Assembly: GCA_016700155.1 (NCBI GenBank)
Contig: CP065001.1
Span: 4,526,001-4,590,000, forward strand
DNA: 64,000 nt
Direction: 5' to 3'
DNA from: Ignavibacteriales bacterium
GTDB taxonomy: Bacteria; Bacteroidota; Ignavibacteria; Ignavibacteriales; Ignavibacteriaceae
Shown here: positions 51,922 to 60,621 of the stretch, in pieces
Position numbering within the stretch: the first letter of the stretch is position 1
Layout: each line of letters starts with the position of its first letter
Program-made: the position numbers and the translations under genes
The notes under the pieces: model-generated
The model's input: only the letters and a program-made list of their open reading frames with translations
The model's database searches: none
Told to the model about the DNA's origin: nothing

Positions 51922-52661
51922 TACTTTTTTAACTCCATAAGTTCATGCACTTTACTTTCAAGTACTTCTGTTATTTTACGATAAGCAGTAAAGTGCTGTC
52001 CGTTTATTAATTCTGTTTCTGATAAAAATTTCTCGGGATAAATTGGTTTGCCTATCCACACATTTAGCGATGTAGGTTTCATAAACTTTTTCCCTTTTGG
52101 CCAGGCTGTAAAAGAACCGCTGATATAAGCCGGGACAATCGGGACACCAAGTTCAGCAGAAATCATTGCCGGACCTTTTTTAAACTTCTGCATCTTCCCG
52201 GTTTTAGAGCGAGTACCTTCCGGATAAATAATTAATCCGCTTTTGTTATCCTTTAAAAACTCCTTACACGCAGCAAGGTATTCAATCATTGATTGCTTGT
52301 CGGCATCCCTGTCAATTGGTATAAGGTTCATAAGAAGACTCAAAAAATATTTCCGGTTTTTGTTATCGAAGAAATAATCTTTCGCTGCCATCATCGCAAA
52401 TTTTATGAACGGTTTACCGGCGGCAAGCATTAGTATACCGCTATCCATATGGCTGTTGTGGTTGCTGCAAAATATAAATGAAGATGAAGGAATGTTTTCT
52501 TTACCATGAACTTTTAACGGGCAATAAACTGAGAACAAAACGTTGCAGTAAATCTCGAATATTTTCTTTATTACTCTGCTTAGTAATGAATGCGGTTTTG
52601 TAAGATAGGAATATTCAGGTCCGAGTTTTAGCTCTTCCAGTTCCTCGCGGATTGTTTTCAA
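51921..52661 (-). CDS. PlsC-type acyltransferase (predicted DHAP or 1-alkyl-G3P acyltransferase)
   Basis: A 246-residue lysophosphatidate-acyltransferase-fold enzyme. Motif I is the HX4D in NHNSHMDSG, motif III is YPEGTRSKTG, and the later VPIVPAYI completes the set. A hydrophobic stretch near residues 35-50 may embed it in the membrane. In this operon it could acylate DHAP, giving the AGPS substrate, or add the sn-2 chain to alkyl-glycerol-3-phosphate. The sequence alone does not decide. It overlaps the AGPS-like gene by one base and directly abuts the HMGR-like gene. Confidence 0.88.
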   Translation of the reverse strand: MKTIREELEELKLGPEYSYLTKPHSLLSRVIKKIFEIYCNVLFSVYCPLKVHGKENIPSSSFIFCSNHNSHMDSGILMLAAGKPFIKFAMMAAKDYFFDNKNRKYFLSLLMNLIPIDRDADKQSMIEYLAACKEFLKDNKSGLIIYPEGTRSKTGKMQKFKKGPAMISAELGVPIVPAYISGSFTAWPKGKKFMKPTSLNVWIGKPIYPEKFLSETELINGQHFTAYRKITEVLESKVHELMELKK

Positions 52662-53816
52662 TCACTTTCTCCCGTATTTCGCATGTGCCTGAGCGAATTC
52701 ATCAGTCACAATAGCACCGCCGAGAGATAACTCAAGAGCCAATGCAGAAGCACAAACTATTTCAGCAAACTTTTTAGATGAATTTTTTCCTATACAGCCG
52801 AGCATCTGGAGATTTTTATTCTGTTGTTTCAATCTTGTTCCGCCGCCAACTGTACCAACACTTATTGAAGGCATAGTTAGTGTCGCATATAGATCAGTTT
52901 CATTGCGGACTTCATATGTCATTACAGCAACGGAATTTTCGGCAACACAGGCAACATCCTGACCGGTTGCAAGATAAATTGCTGCAAGCGCGTTTGCGAC
53001 GTGCATATTCATTCCCACTACACCAGCCATTTGAGCGCCGTGGGTACATTTTGTCCATCCTTCAACATACTCCTTGGCAGTTGTGCGCATAACTCGTTTT
53101 AAATAATTTCCTCTAATCAACGCACTTCCAATTACGTAATGACTTCTGCCAAGCAGAAGAGTTTTTGTTGCCGGATTTTTATCCCCATTAAAATTACTTT
53201 CGATAAAGTATCTGTAATTGTTCGTGCTTTTAAAATTATCTTTTATAAACCTGCATGCTTCGTATGCCGCAATCGTTACCATATTTTGCCCGGCAGCTTC
53301 GGCGGTATAAAAAATGAAATCCAGGATTACACTGTTCTGTGTTGGGTACGGATCAATACGCAATAATTTTCCGTGCTTTGTTGATGATTCAGCAACCTTT
53401 TTTATTTTGTCAAAATTTTCTTTTATCCAGATGATGAACGGCAGTGTTTCATTAACATCCTCGAATATAAAAATTGGACTTCTGGAAATTTCCTGTTTGA
53501 TATGAGTTGTTTTTATTCCGCCGCTGAGATGAGTGAGGTAAAGTCCGCGGGTCATTGAAAGTGAAAGAGAACCTTCTAGTGTGCACAGAGGGATAAAGAA
53601 TTCGCCTTTTGCATAAGTCCCTGAAATAAGCAATGGTCCGGCAACAGCCATTGGTATACTTATGAACCCTGTGTGGTTTTCAATTATGCCTTTTAAATCT
53701 TCTGGTTCATTCGGCCCAGTATCATTCAGATGAATTCCTGTTCTTTCCTCAAGCCATTTTTTTCTGCGTTCAGTATCTGATTTTTTGTATCCTCTGGGAG
53801 GCGTTACAGAAGGCAT
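52662..53816 (-). CDS. HMG-CoA-reductase-family protein, first gene of the ether-lipid operon
   Basis: A 384-residue class I-like HMGR catalytic domain without membrane helices. The catalytic set is kept: Glu81 (CTLEGSL), Lys213 (GDKNPAT), Asp287 (TGQDVAC), His378 (AQAHAK), and Arg112 and Lys256 at the substrate-carboxylate site. But the human DAMGMNM motif is EAAGQNM (173-179), and the human Ser684 and Lys692 positions are Glu206 and Asn214. It carries out, or is built to carry out, a four-electron reduction of a CoA thioester to an alcohol. The product is mevalonate if canonical, but the operon suggests another alcohol. No other mevalonate gene is in this window. Confidence 0.8.
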   Translation of the reverse strand: MPSVTPPRGYKKSDTERRKKWLEERTGIHLNDTGPNEPEDLKGIIENHTGFISIPMAVAGPLLISGTYAKGEFFIPLCTLEGSLSLSMTRGLYLTHLSGGIKTTHIKQEISRSPIFIFEDVNETLPFIIWIKENFDKIKKVAESSTKHGKLLRIDPYPTQNSVILDFIFYTAEAAGQNMVTIAAYEACRFIKDNFKSTNNYRYFIESNFNGDKNPATKTLLLGRSHYVIGSALIRGNYLKRVMRTTAKEYVEGWTKCTHGAQMAGVVGMNMHVANALAAIYLATGQDVACVAENSVAVMTYEVRNETDLYATLTMPSISVGTVGGGTRLKQQNKNLQMLGCIGKNSSKKFAEIVCASALALELSLGGAIVTDEFAQAHAKYGRK

Positions 53817-53850
53817 ATTTAACCTTTGCGATTATTTAGTTTTTAATCAA

Positions 53851-53882
53851 CGAACCGTTCGATTCAGTTAACAGCAAATATA
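53851..53882 (-). promoter_or_regulatory. Candidate promoter and small operator of the ether-lipid operon
   Basis: On the minus strand TATATTTG (53882-53875) fits the -7 consensus TAnnTTTG, about 60 bases before the HMGR-like start. Just downstream of it lies CGAAC-C-GTTCG (53851-53861), a perfect 5-bp inverted repeat. No clean TTG sits at -33. Confidence 0.4.
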
Positions 53883-54038
53883 ATCAACCACAATAACTTA
53901 ATGTATAAGCCGTGACAAATTTCTTATCTAAGATATTAATGTGCAACTGTATTTTTTATTAAAAGCGGATTGGGGGAAGGTCATATCCGGGTGCGGATCG
54001 TAAATACCTTAATAGATGCCCGGGATTATTCAGATCAA

Positions 54039-54239
54039 TTAATATTTTAATTCAGGTTTGCTTTCAACTGCAAGTAGTTCAATTATTCTTTCACGGTCAA
54101 TTTGATTTGCTACTGCCTGCAGATCATCATGATTTTTTTGAAATATCAACTCACCTGAAGAATTGTACTTTTTCTGAATGATGCTTGACAGGTTGTAAAT
54201 TTCGTAAAAACCATCAAGTCCTGTAAAATGTATCGGCAT
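54039..54239 (-). CDS. Small hypothetical protein
   Basis: A 66-residue frame with GAGGG seven bases before the ATG. The product (MPIHFTGLDGFYEIYNLSSI at the start) is soluble and charged, with a DLQAVANQIDRERIIELLAV helix. No family is recognised and there is no partner gene. The ribosome-binding site and lack of overlap with a larger gene make it plausible. Confidence 0.45.
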   Translation of the reverse strand: MPIHFTGLDGFYEIYNLSSIIQKKYNSSGELIFQKNHDDLQAVANQIDRERIIELLAVESKPELKY

Positions 54240-54664
54240 TACTAAACCCTCAATTAGTTATGATAATAGTATAGTTTTCCAATATTTGTGCCTTAAAAAA
54301 TCTGCTTATAAACAACAATATGAGTAAAAAATACTATCCGGGCTGTTCTATTTTTCGACAGTGTTTAGAAATAGAATAGTTGAATTCCGGTATAAAGTGT
54401 CCGGATAAAATATCACTATGTTAGTTTTAAGCCGGGCAAATTTAATTATTTATTTCAAAAAAAAACCAGTGTTAAAATTTTTTTATTCAGGAATATTTTT
54501 TCATGAATAGCTGTGCCGGTTTTGTATCATGATAAAACTAATTTTTATAGTAGAACACTTTGAACTACACTGAAGTGATAAAAGAACAATAACTCTTGAT
54601 ATTTACTCATGAAATTGCGGCATATCAATTGAATATATTCGGCTTTAATAAAAAGTTAATCTAT
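54240..54664. other. 425-bp A+T-rich gap
   Basis: I see no gene, RNA motif or clear repeat here. The only frames are under 25 codons. It probably holds the promoter of the 32-residue membrane peptide gene at 54665. Confidence 0.5.
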
Positions 54665-54763
54665 ATGAAAAAGAAAATATTCATTCCACTGTTAATCGGT
54701 TTACTAGGAACGCTTTTGTTTACCGGCTTAATGATGGCTATGAAAATTACAATTGAGTTTTAA
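54665..54763 (+). CDS. Small single-span membrane peptide, 32 residues
   Basis: ATG at 54665 opens a 32-codon frame for a Lys-rich start followed by one hydrophobic helix (IPLLIGLLGTLLFTGLMMAM) and a short tail. There is no obvious ribosome-binding site (the upstream bases are A+T-rich), but a strong terminator lies 38 bases after the stop, which supports a short transcript. It could be a stand-alone membrane peptide or the toxin-like half of a pair, though no antisense partner is visible. Function is unknown. Confidence 0.5.
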   Translation: MKKKIFIPLLIGLLGTLLFTGLMMAMKITIEF

Positions 54764-54800
54764 GTTCGTTCAAAATAGTTTAGTGCATATTTGAGGGTGT

Positions 54801-54828
54801 AATCCCGCCATTACCGGCGGGATTTTTT
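54801..54828 (+). terminator. Terminator after the small membrane peptide
   Basis: AATCCCGCC and GGCGGGATT form a 9-bp stem with a 6-base loop, followed by a T-run. Confidence 0.88.
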
Positions 54829-54924
54829 ATTGGACAAAAGAATTTTTTTTAGTTTGCGAATTAGGGATAATCTGCTTTTATTTTAGAAGAAAAATATTTT
54901 ATTTCTAAAGAAACGGGGTTACAA

Positions 54925-57900
54925 ATGAAAACTTTTTTTCTAAGGGTAGCTATATTTTTAACTATTAGTCATTCCGCTTTACTGCCTCAAGTTGAATTTT
55001 TTGAATCCCAGTCTTTTTTCTATCTCTCTTCAAAGAACTACTTTTTCCCAGATGAAGAAATCAGTATAAATCTATGGGGAACTGCAAAATCTACCCGAAA
55101 CTATACTTTTAGTTTAGCAAAAATTGAGCAGCCAGATAGTTTTTATATAAATCAGTTTCCACAATACTACTATTCACCCTTCGATTACAGATTAAAATTA
55201 AAACCCGAACTAATTAATATTGTTAAATCATGGAAGGATGAAATAACATTTGCCGGTGATGAGAATGATTCGATTGCTGCTGAAATTAAAATTGGCAAGA
55301 TTGATAGACCAGGGTTATATCTTGTTCAGGTGTCAACAAAAACAAAATCTGCATATATAAGCTTCTTCGTTACTAAGTATGGGATTACAATTAAAGCCGT
55401 AGGTACAAAATATTTATGCTTCGTTTCTGATTTGAAAACAGGAGAGTTTGTAAAAAACTGTAATCTGGATTTTTTCTTTAAGGATAAATTTATATATCGT
55501 AAAAATACCGGAGCAAATGCGATAATTCTTGAATCATTTCCTGATAGCCTATATCAATATTTAGATTATAAAGAAATGTTCATCTCCGGAAAAGTTGATA
55601 AAAATTATTTTGTCTGTCGTCCCATTCTTGAGTATAGAAATTACAAGTTGAGTGTACCTCAAATTTTTTCAATAAAAGATAAAGATCACTATGAACCAGG
55701 GGATAGTTTGCATTATTCAGCAATATTTAGGGAAACAAAACCCGAAGGGGTTATCATTCCGTCGAGTAATAGAGTCTATAAAGATGGTGATTACTATGAG
55801 TGGGATCCTGAATTAAACATGCGGCAATTGAATGATTATGGTATTCTTAACCAGTCATTTCTGGTGCAAAAGTCTGCATATTCATCTTCCCATCATATTA
55901 ATTGGCAAACAGACAATGAGCAAACGATTTGGGATGATAACCCGTTTACAATTATTTCAGATGCTAATCCAAAGGAAAGCCTTAACCTTTTTTTAGATAA
56001 AAAAACTTATACAAAAGGTGAGTGGATCAGAGCTAAAGTTAAATATATAAATCCGAATCCGGGTACTGGTATCATACCAAATAAAGTAAGGATCGGAATA
56101 CTGCGGACACAATATAATTTACCCTGGTGGGTTGATGATGAGTTCTCAGAATTATTGAGGGTAGAATATGGCAAAGAATATTTGGCCGGCTATTTTAATT
56201 ATTCACGCGACTCAATTTTTGGAACTCTGGATAAAAACGGTGAGTTCAGTTTTGAATATTTACCTGATAGTATTTATGATGATTACATCTTTGAAATATA
56301 CGCACAGCTATTAGATAGAAAGCAATTTTCGCCCGGAGCTGTTGAAAAGATTATAGTTGCAAGGGGAACAGCTTTAGCAGTGCTGTATCCCGAAAAGAAT
56401 ATTTATCGCATAGGCGAGCAAATAAAACTTAATATCAAAGTTAAATCACTTGATCAAAAAAAATATTCCTATAATTACAAACTTACCATCAAATCGTTAA
56501 AAGATTCTGCGGATTATTGGATTGAGGATAAATCTGTTTTCTCGTCTGAAGGTGTGACGGACACTAATGGAAAGGCATCTATCATATTTAATCCCAAAGA
56601 TCCGGAATGTTTACGATATGCAATCTCAGTGATAGTCCCTGATTCAGAAGGGAATAAAATCACTGAGACGATTGAAGTTCCTCTTCAATCATCTGTTAAG
56701 CCTAATCCGGTTGGGTATCCATCTATCTTCACTGACAGAGAAGTTTATTTGCCAGGAGATACAATGAATCTTTGGATTGATTTTCCAGGAGAAAACTATT
56801 TGTTGACTTTTGAGCGGGGAATTATTCTATATCAAAAAAAAATAGTTAATGCTAAAGTCAGACAATATTTCAGTATGGTTCTTGATACGCTCTTCACACC
56901 GGATTTTATGATTAATGTTTACGGGACCTCTGGAGGGAAATACTTCTTTGAAGAAAAAGTGATTCGGGTACTGTCAACACACAAGTTTTTGAAATTAGAT
57001 TTAAATACTGACCGTAATGAATATAAACAAGGCGATGTTGTTAACACTTCTGTAAGGGTGACTGATTTGGAGGGACGTCCAATCAATGAGGCTGACGTAA
57101 CCGTGGTAGTTAAAACCAAACCGAATAAAGATCTGGTTGATTATGGCAAACGCTCGATTTATGAAATATTTTATTCCGGGTTTGCGCCCTGGTATTATCG
57201 GACAAAAATAAATACAGGTATTGATTCAACAATTGTTTTTAAAAGCTCCGCAAAATTAAAGTCCTATGATGATTTATACCTTGGCAGAAAAAAAGATTTT
57301 AAACACAACAATAAGTACAAGGTTTATTATAAAATAATAAATAAAGACTTAGATAATCAGAGTAATACTGGTTATCATCCACGGGTTAAATTAAATGGAA
57401 ATAGCGGCGAGATTTATATTCCTCTTTTTTTGCATTCTCTGCTAAATGGATATGAAATCGAATCATTCAAAATGGTGCCGGAAGGCTATTATCATCTCTA
57501 CGTATGGGATTGGGACATCTACAATTTAATGGATAAAAAAGAACGTGACATTTGGGACAATTTGCGTTCGTATTATTTAAATTTTTTAGTTGGCACTTAT
57601 TACATACAATCTGATACAACAATTACAATCAACTATGACCATAAATCTGATTGGATGCTTATTAATACTAAAGAAAATGAGGAAGATAGAACGATCTATA
57701 GAACATCGGGTGATTACAAGTATGCATTCAGACGGGATAATATATTTGATACTTGGACAGGAATATTTAAGGACGCTAATCCTATTGGGAAACAATTCAC
57801 TGCGTACTGGAAAACCAATCTTAGAACGGATGAAAATGGGGTTGTCAAATTCAATTTTACGATTCCTGCGAGAGAAGTTGGATCACTTGGAGTTGTGGAT

Positions 57901-60048
57901 ATCAACTATAGTATTCCTGTTCAAAAACAAGAGTGGTTTATTGATGCCTATGCTGTTACAAGGGAGTCTCAGGTTGGAGAAAAAAGAATTCCATTAAAAA
58001 TGGAGTACCCTATTTTAATCAAGAATGATCACCCGACTTTTATGCGGGGCGGTGATAAATCAATTATAAGGACTTACATAAAAAACAATACTCAAACAAT
58101 TCTTAATGCAAATATTAACATAAAAATTACAGGTGCTGTGCCGCTCACTTGTAAAATAGTACAGAACAGTGATAGTTATGAATTTAATTATAAACAAGAG
58201 GAATATAGCACGATCACTATTCAGCCAGAACAAGAAATGTTTTTGGAATGGAATATTCTCGCTGATAAAAAAAGTAAGGTTGTTAATTATATCATATCAA
58301 TGAAAAACCCCGTGCAATTTATAAGCTCCTGTGATAGTATAATATTAATAAATGAAGAACCTTTGAGAGAATTAATTTATTCGGATGTGACGAATGAGAA
58401 TAGTTATAATAACTCTTATGAAATTGATCTTAGTGGCATCCCGAATGACTCAGACCTGAAGGTTAACCTGATGGTTATGTCGTCTATGCCTGCCACCGTA
58501 AATTTGTTGCGTCACAGACTTAATTCTTCAAGGCTTGTAAATAATATTGATTTTGCTTCGAGGCTCCTGACCGATAGTTCCTATAAACAGCTAAATGCGA
58601 TTCTCAATAAGTATTATCCGCAAAGCAAATGGAATTTTGACTCAACGATTTTATACAATCGTTACGAATCCGGTTATGCACTTCAAAATCAAAATGTATG
58701 TGGCTGGTTCAATACACTTTCAGATGATCCCTACACCACTGCATTTATAGTTTATGTGAACAGCCAGAAAAACCCGAAAGATTATGCCCACAATGTTTTT
58801 AACTTGGTAAAGCGATATAATAATCTTGAGGAATTTTATTTTAAGCAGAAGGATAACAAAAAATTTGATTTTGCTTTTTTGAAATTTTCATTATATCAAT
58901 ACTATACCAGTCATAAGCAAGATTTTTCTACAGTAAGATATACTTTCAAAGACACAAATTTATTAGATCTTCGTGAGGAAATTTCCAGGTCGCTCGAATT
59001 GAAAGATATAGAGATTCAGGGGGAAGGATTCAAACACATTCTTAACAACTTGGTTGAGTGGTATCATGACAGCACTTCCAATATTTCTACTTATCAAATC
59101 CATCTTTTGATGGATACATTATTAGTATCCTCGGAGAATCTTTCAGAGATTAATAAAACGAATCCATTTAAAGGCAGCAGGATGATGTTGACATATCTAC
59201 TTTTAAAGCTTAGGAGTTTGTACAGATATGATGATAACAAAACCCAGAAGATTTTATATAATTTTATAAAGGATGTAGATAAAAATTATAATAATATTCC
59301 TTTGTACAATTCGCTTCTTGTTTCTGCAATAAGGAATTATTTAAGCTACCATTCTTTGGAATTCCCATCATACCAGGTTTCATTCAAAGCAAATGATGAA
59401 ATCATTTTTAAGGGGACTTATAGTTCTGCCTCTAACTTTGAATACCCGGTTTCGGTTTCGATTCCTTATGAATTAATTAAAAGTCACTTTGGTGATAAGT
59501 TAAATATTCAAATTACCAAACAAGGGGAAGGGTATTTGCATTATAACATTGTGACAACCACAAATAGTATTACTACTGAAGCTAAATCTGTAGATGGAAT
59601 TCAGATCGAGAAAAAATACACTAAAATAATCTCTGAACAGCAAGATGCAGATATTGCCTATAGAACTGAAACAGATTTTTCAGAATTGAATATTGGAGAT
59701 TACATCTTGGTTGAAACAACAATTTATCTTCCTCAGGGAGACCATTCCTATCTCGTTGTGGAAGAATCATTACCCGCAGGTTTTTCTATCGTTTTTGATA
59801 AAGAACCAGTTTTAAATGGTTTGAATCTTTTTTCTGAAAATAGCAGAGAGGTAAATCATATGGAATACACATCCGATAAATTAAAATTGTATTACCCATC
59901 GGTTTCGTCTAAGATTAATGTAAAATATCTGCTTAGAGCAGAAGCTCCCGGATCAGTTAGATTTCCTGGTACTAAAGTCTACTTTGAATACAAACCATTT
60001 TTGCAAGCATATTCTGATGAGAGTATGTTCATTATAAAAAGTAAATGA
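54925..60048 (+). CDS. Alpha-2-macroglobulin-like giant periplasmic/surface protein, thioester lost
   Basis: A 1707-residue exported protein (signal peptide MKTFFLRVAIFLTISHSALL). The first 950 or so residues are MG-type beta domains (GEWIRAKVKYINP, YPEKNIYRIGEQIKLNI, LPGDTMNLWIDFPG). The A2M core follows at about 962 (YWKTNLRTDENGVVKFNFTIPARE) with MRGGDKSIIRTYIKNNT, then an alpha-toroid (about 1190-1520). Where others have the YGCTEQ thioester, this one reads LLRHRLNSSRLVNNIDFASRLL (about 1194), with no Cys-Gln pair. The end has the LPAGFSIVFD domain. It may therefore be a non-covalent protease trap or scaffold. No PBP1C-type partner is adjacent. Confidence 0.8.
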   Translation: MKTFFLRVAIFLTISHSALLPQVEFFESQSFFYLSSKNYFFPDEEISINLWGTAKSTRNYTFSLAKIEQPDSFYINQFPQYYYSPFDYRLKLKPELINIVKSWKDEITFAGDENDSIAAEIKIGKIDRPGLYLVQVSTKTKSAYISFFVTKYGITIKAVGTKYLCFVSDLKTGEFVKNCNLDFFFKDKFIYRKNTGANAIILESFPDSLYQYLDYKEMFISGKVDKNYFVCRPILEYRNYKLSVPQIFSIKDKDHYEPGDSLHYSAIFRETKPEGVIIPSSNRVYKDGDYYEWDPELNMRQLNDYGILNQSFLVQKSAYSSSHHINWQTDNEQTIWDDNPFTIISDANPKESLNLFLDKKTYTKGEWIRAKVKYINPNPGTGIIPNKVRIGILRTQYNLPWWVDDEFSELLRVEYGKEYLAGYFNYSRDSIFGTLDKNGEFSFEYLPDSIYDDYIFEIYAQLLDRKQFSPGAVEKIIVARGTALAVLYPEKNIYRIGEQIKLNIKVKSLDQKKYSYNYKLTIKSLKDSADYWIEDKSVFSSEGVTDTNGKASIIFNPKDPECLRYAISVIVPDSEGNKITETIEVPLQSSVKPNPVGYPSIFTDREVYLPGDTMNLWIDFPGENYLLTFERGIILYQKKIVNAKVRQYFSMVLDTLFTPDFMINVYGTSGGKYFFEEKVIRVLSTHKFLKLDLNTDRNEYKQGDVVNTSVRVTDLEGRPINEADVTVVVKTKPNKDLVDYGKRSIYEIFYSGFAPWYYRTKINTGIDSTIVFKSSAKLKSYDDLYLGRKKDFKHNNKYKVYYKIINKDLDNQSNTGYHPRVKLNGNSGEIYIPLFLHSLLNGYEIESFKMVPEGYYHLYVWDWDIYNLMDKKERDIWDNLRSYYLNFLVGTYYIQSDTTITINYDHKSDWMLINTKENEEDRTIYRTSGDYKYAFRRDNIFDTWTGIFKDANPIGKQFTAYWKTNLRTDENGVVKFNFTIPAREVGSLGVVDINYSIPVQKQEWFIDAYAVTRESQVGEKRIPLKMEYPILIKNDHPTFMRGGDKSIIRTYIKNNTQTILNANINIKITGAVPLTCKIVQNSDSYEFNYKQEEYSTITIQPEQEMFLEWNILADKKSKVVNYIISMKNPVQFISSCDSIILINEEPLRELIYSDVTNENSYNNSYEIDLSGIPNDSDLKVNLMVMSSMPATVNLLRHRLNSSRLVNNIDFASRLLTDSSYKQLNAILNKYYPQSKWNFDSTILYNRYESGYALQNQNVCGWFNTLSDDPYTTAFIVYVNSQKNPKDYAHNVFNLVKRYNNLEEFYFKQKDNKKFDFAFLKFSLYQYYTSHKQDFSTVRYTFKDTNLLDLREEISRSLELKDIEIQGEGFKHILNNLVEWYHDSTSNISTYQIHLLMDTLLVSSENLSEINKTNPFKGSRMMLTYLLLKLRSLYRYDDNKTQKILYNFIKDVDKNYNNIPLYNSLLVSAIRNYLSYHSLEFPSYQVSFKANDEIIFKGTYSSASNFEYPVSVSIPYELIKSHFGDKLNIQITKQGEGYLHYNIVTTTNSITTEAKSVDGIQIEKKYTKIISEQQDADIAYRTETDFSELNIGDYILVETTIYLPQGDHSYLVVEESLPAGFSIVFDKEPVLNGLNLFSENSREVNHMEYTSDKLKLYYPSVSSKINVKYLLRAEAPGSVRFPGTKVYFEYKPFLQAYSDESMFIIKSK

Positions 60049-60621
60049 CGAGAGTTTATGTGATGTTGTGTTGAACGCTCCGTCAGATAAAGACGTCGAT
60101 ACGCCTATATCAACCTGTTGGTAGCCAGCACTTACCAATTTTTCAGTTATGAATAAAACATAACCGGTATCAACGAAAATTATTCGCTGCAAATCAATGC
60201 TTCAAAATTAACATCGATTACCAATCCAATTAATCCACATTTTGCATTTAGTAACGAGCTTCCGATATTGTTTCAGGTCATATCATATATAGCAGTAAAT
60301 GTTATGGAACTACTTTCGACTAAGAATTAATCCATTGTCCAATATTTCAACAGAATTTTTGCATAGCGTTTTTAATATCACTGCGGGTTGAATATAACTT
60401 CATATTAATGTAGGTTTGTGTAGCACAAAACGGCGGGCTTTATAAAGTTCCTTTCCGCCCGCAATCTGAGTAAAACATTTTACATCTGTACTGTTCAGTA
60501 AAATAATCTAATCTAATACGCTTTAGGGGTTGTGAAACAGACTATCTATACAACGGATTTTTCCGGTGTGGGTTGTTATGCTTTTAAAATAATTAATTCG
60601 TATCACAATAAGGAGTCAGTT
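60049..60621. other. 573-bp gap without a supported gene
   Basis: A short hairpin GCGGGC/GCCCGC lies at 60433-60462, with no T-run. AAGGAG at 60610-60615 is the ribosome-binding site of the next gene. A frame in this region running from GTG 60532 is part of the untranslated leader by my reading. No RNA gene, repeat or known regulatory motif is seen. Confidence 0.5.

Noticed and set aside
52880..53505. Plus-strand frames within the HMGR-like gene
   Set aside because: They are antisense to a gene with conserved catalytic motifs and show low-complexity composition.
59953..60192. 79-residue minus-strand frame after the A2M gene
   Set aside because: It overlaps the A2M 3' end, has no ribosome-binding site and no family resemblance; treated as a chance frame.
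60532..60621. GTG start of the large repeat protein at 60532
   Set aside because: ATG 60622 has AAGGAG at the correct distance and directly begins a signal peptide; the longer form puts 30 residues before it.
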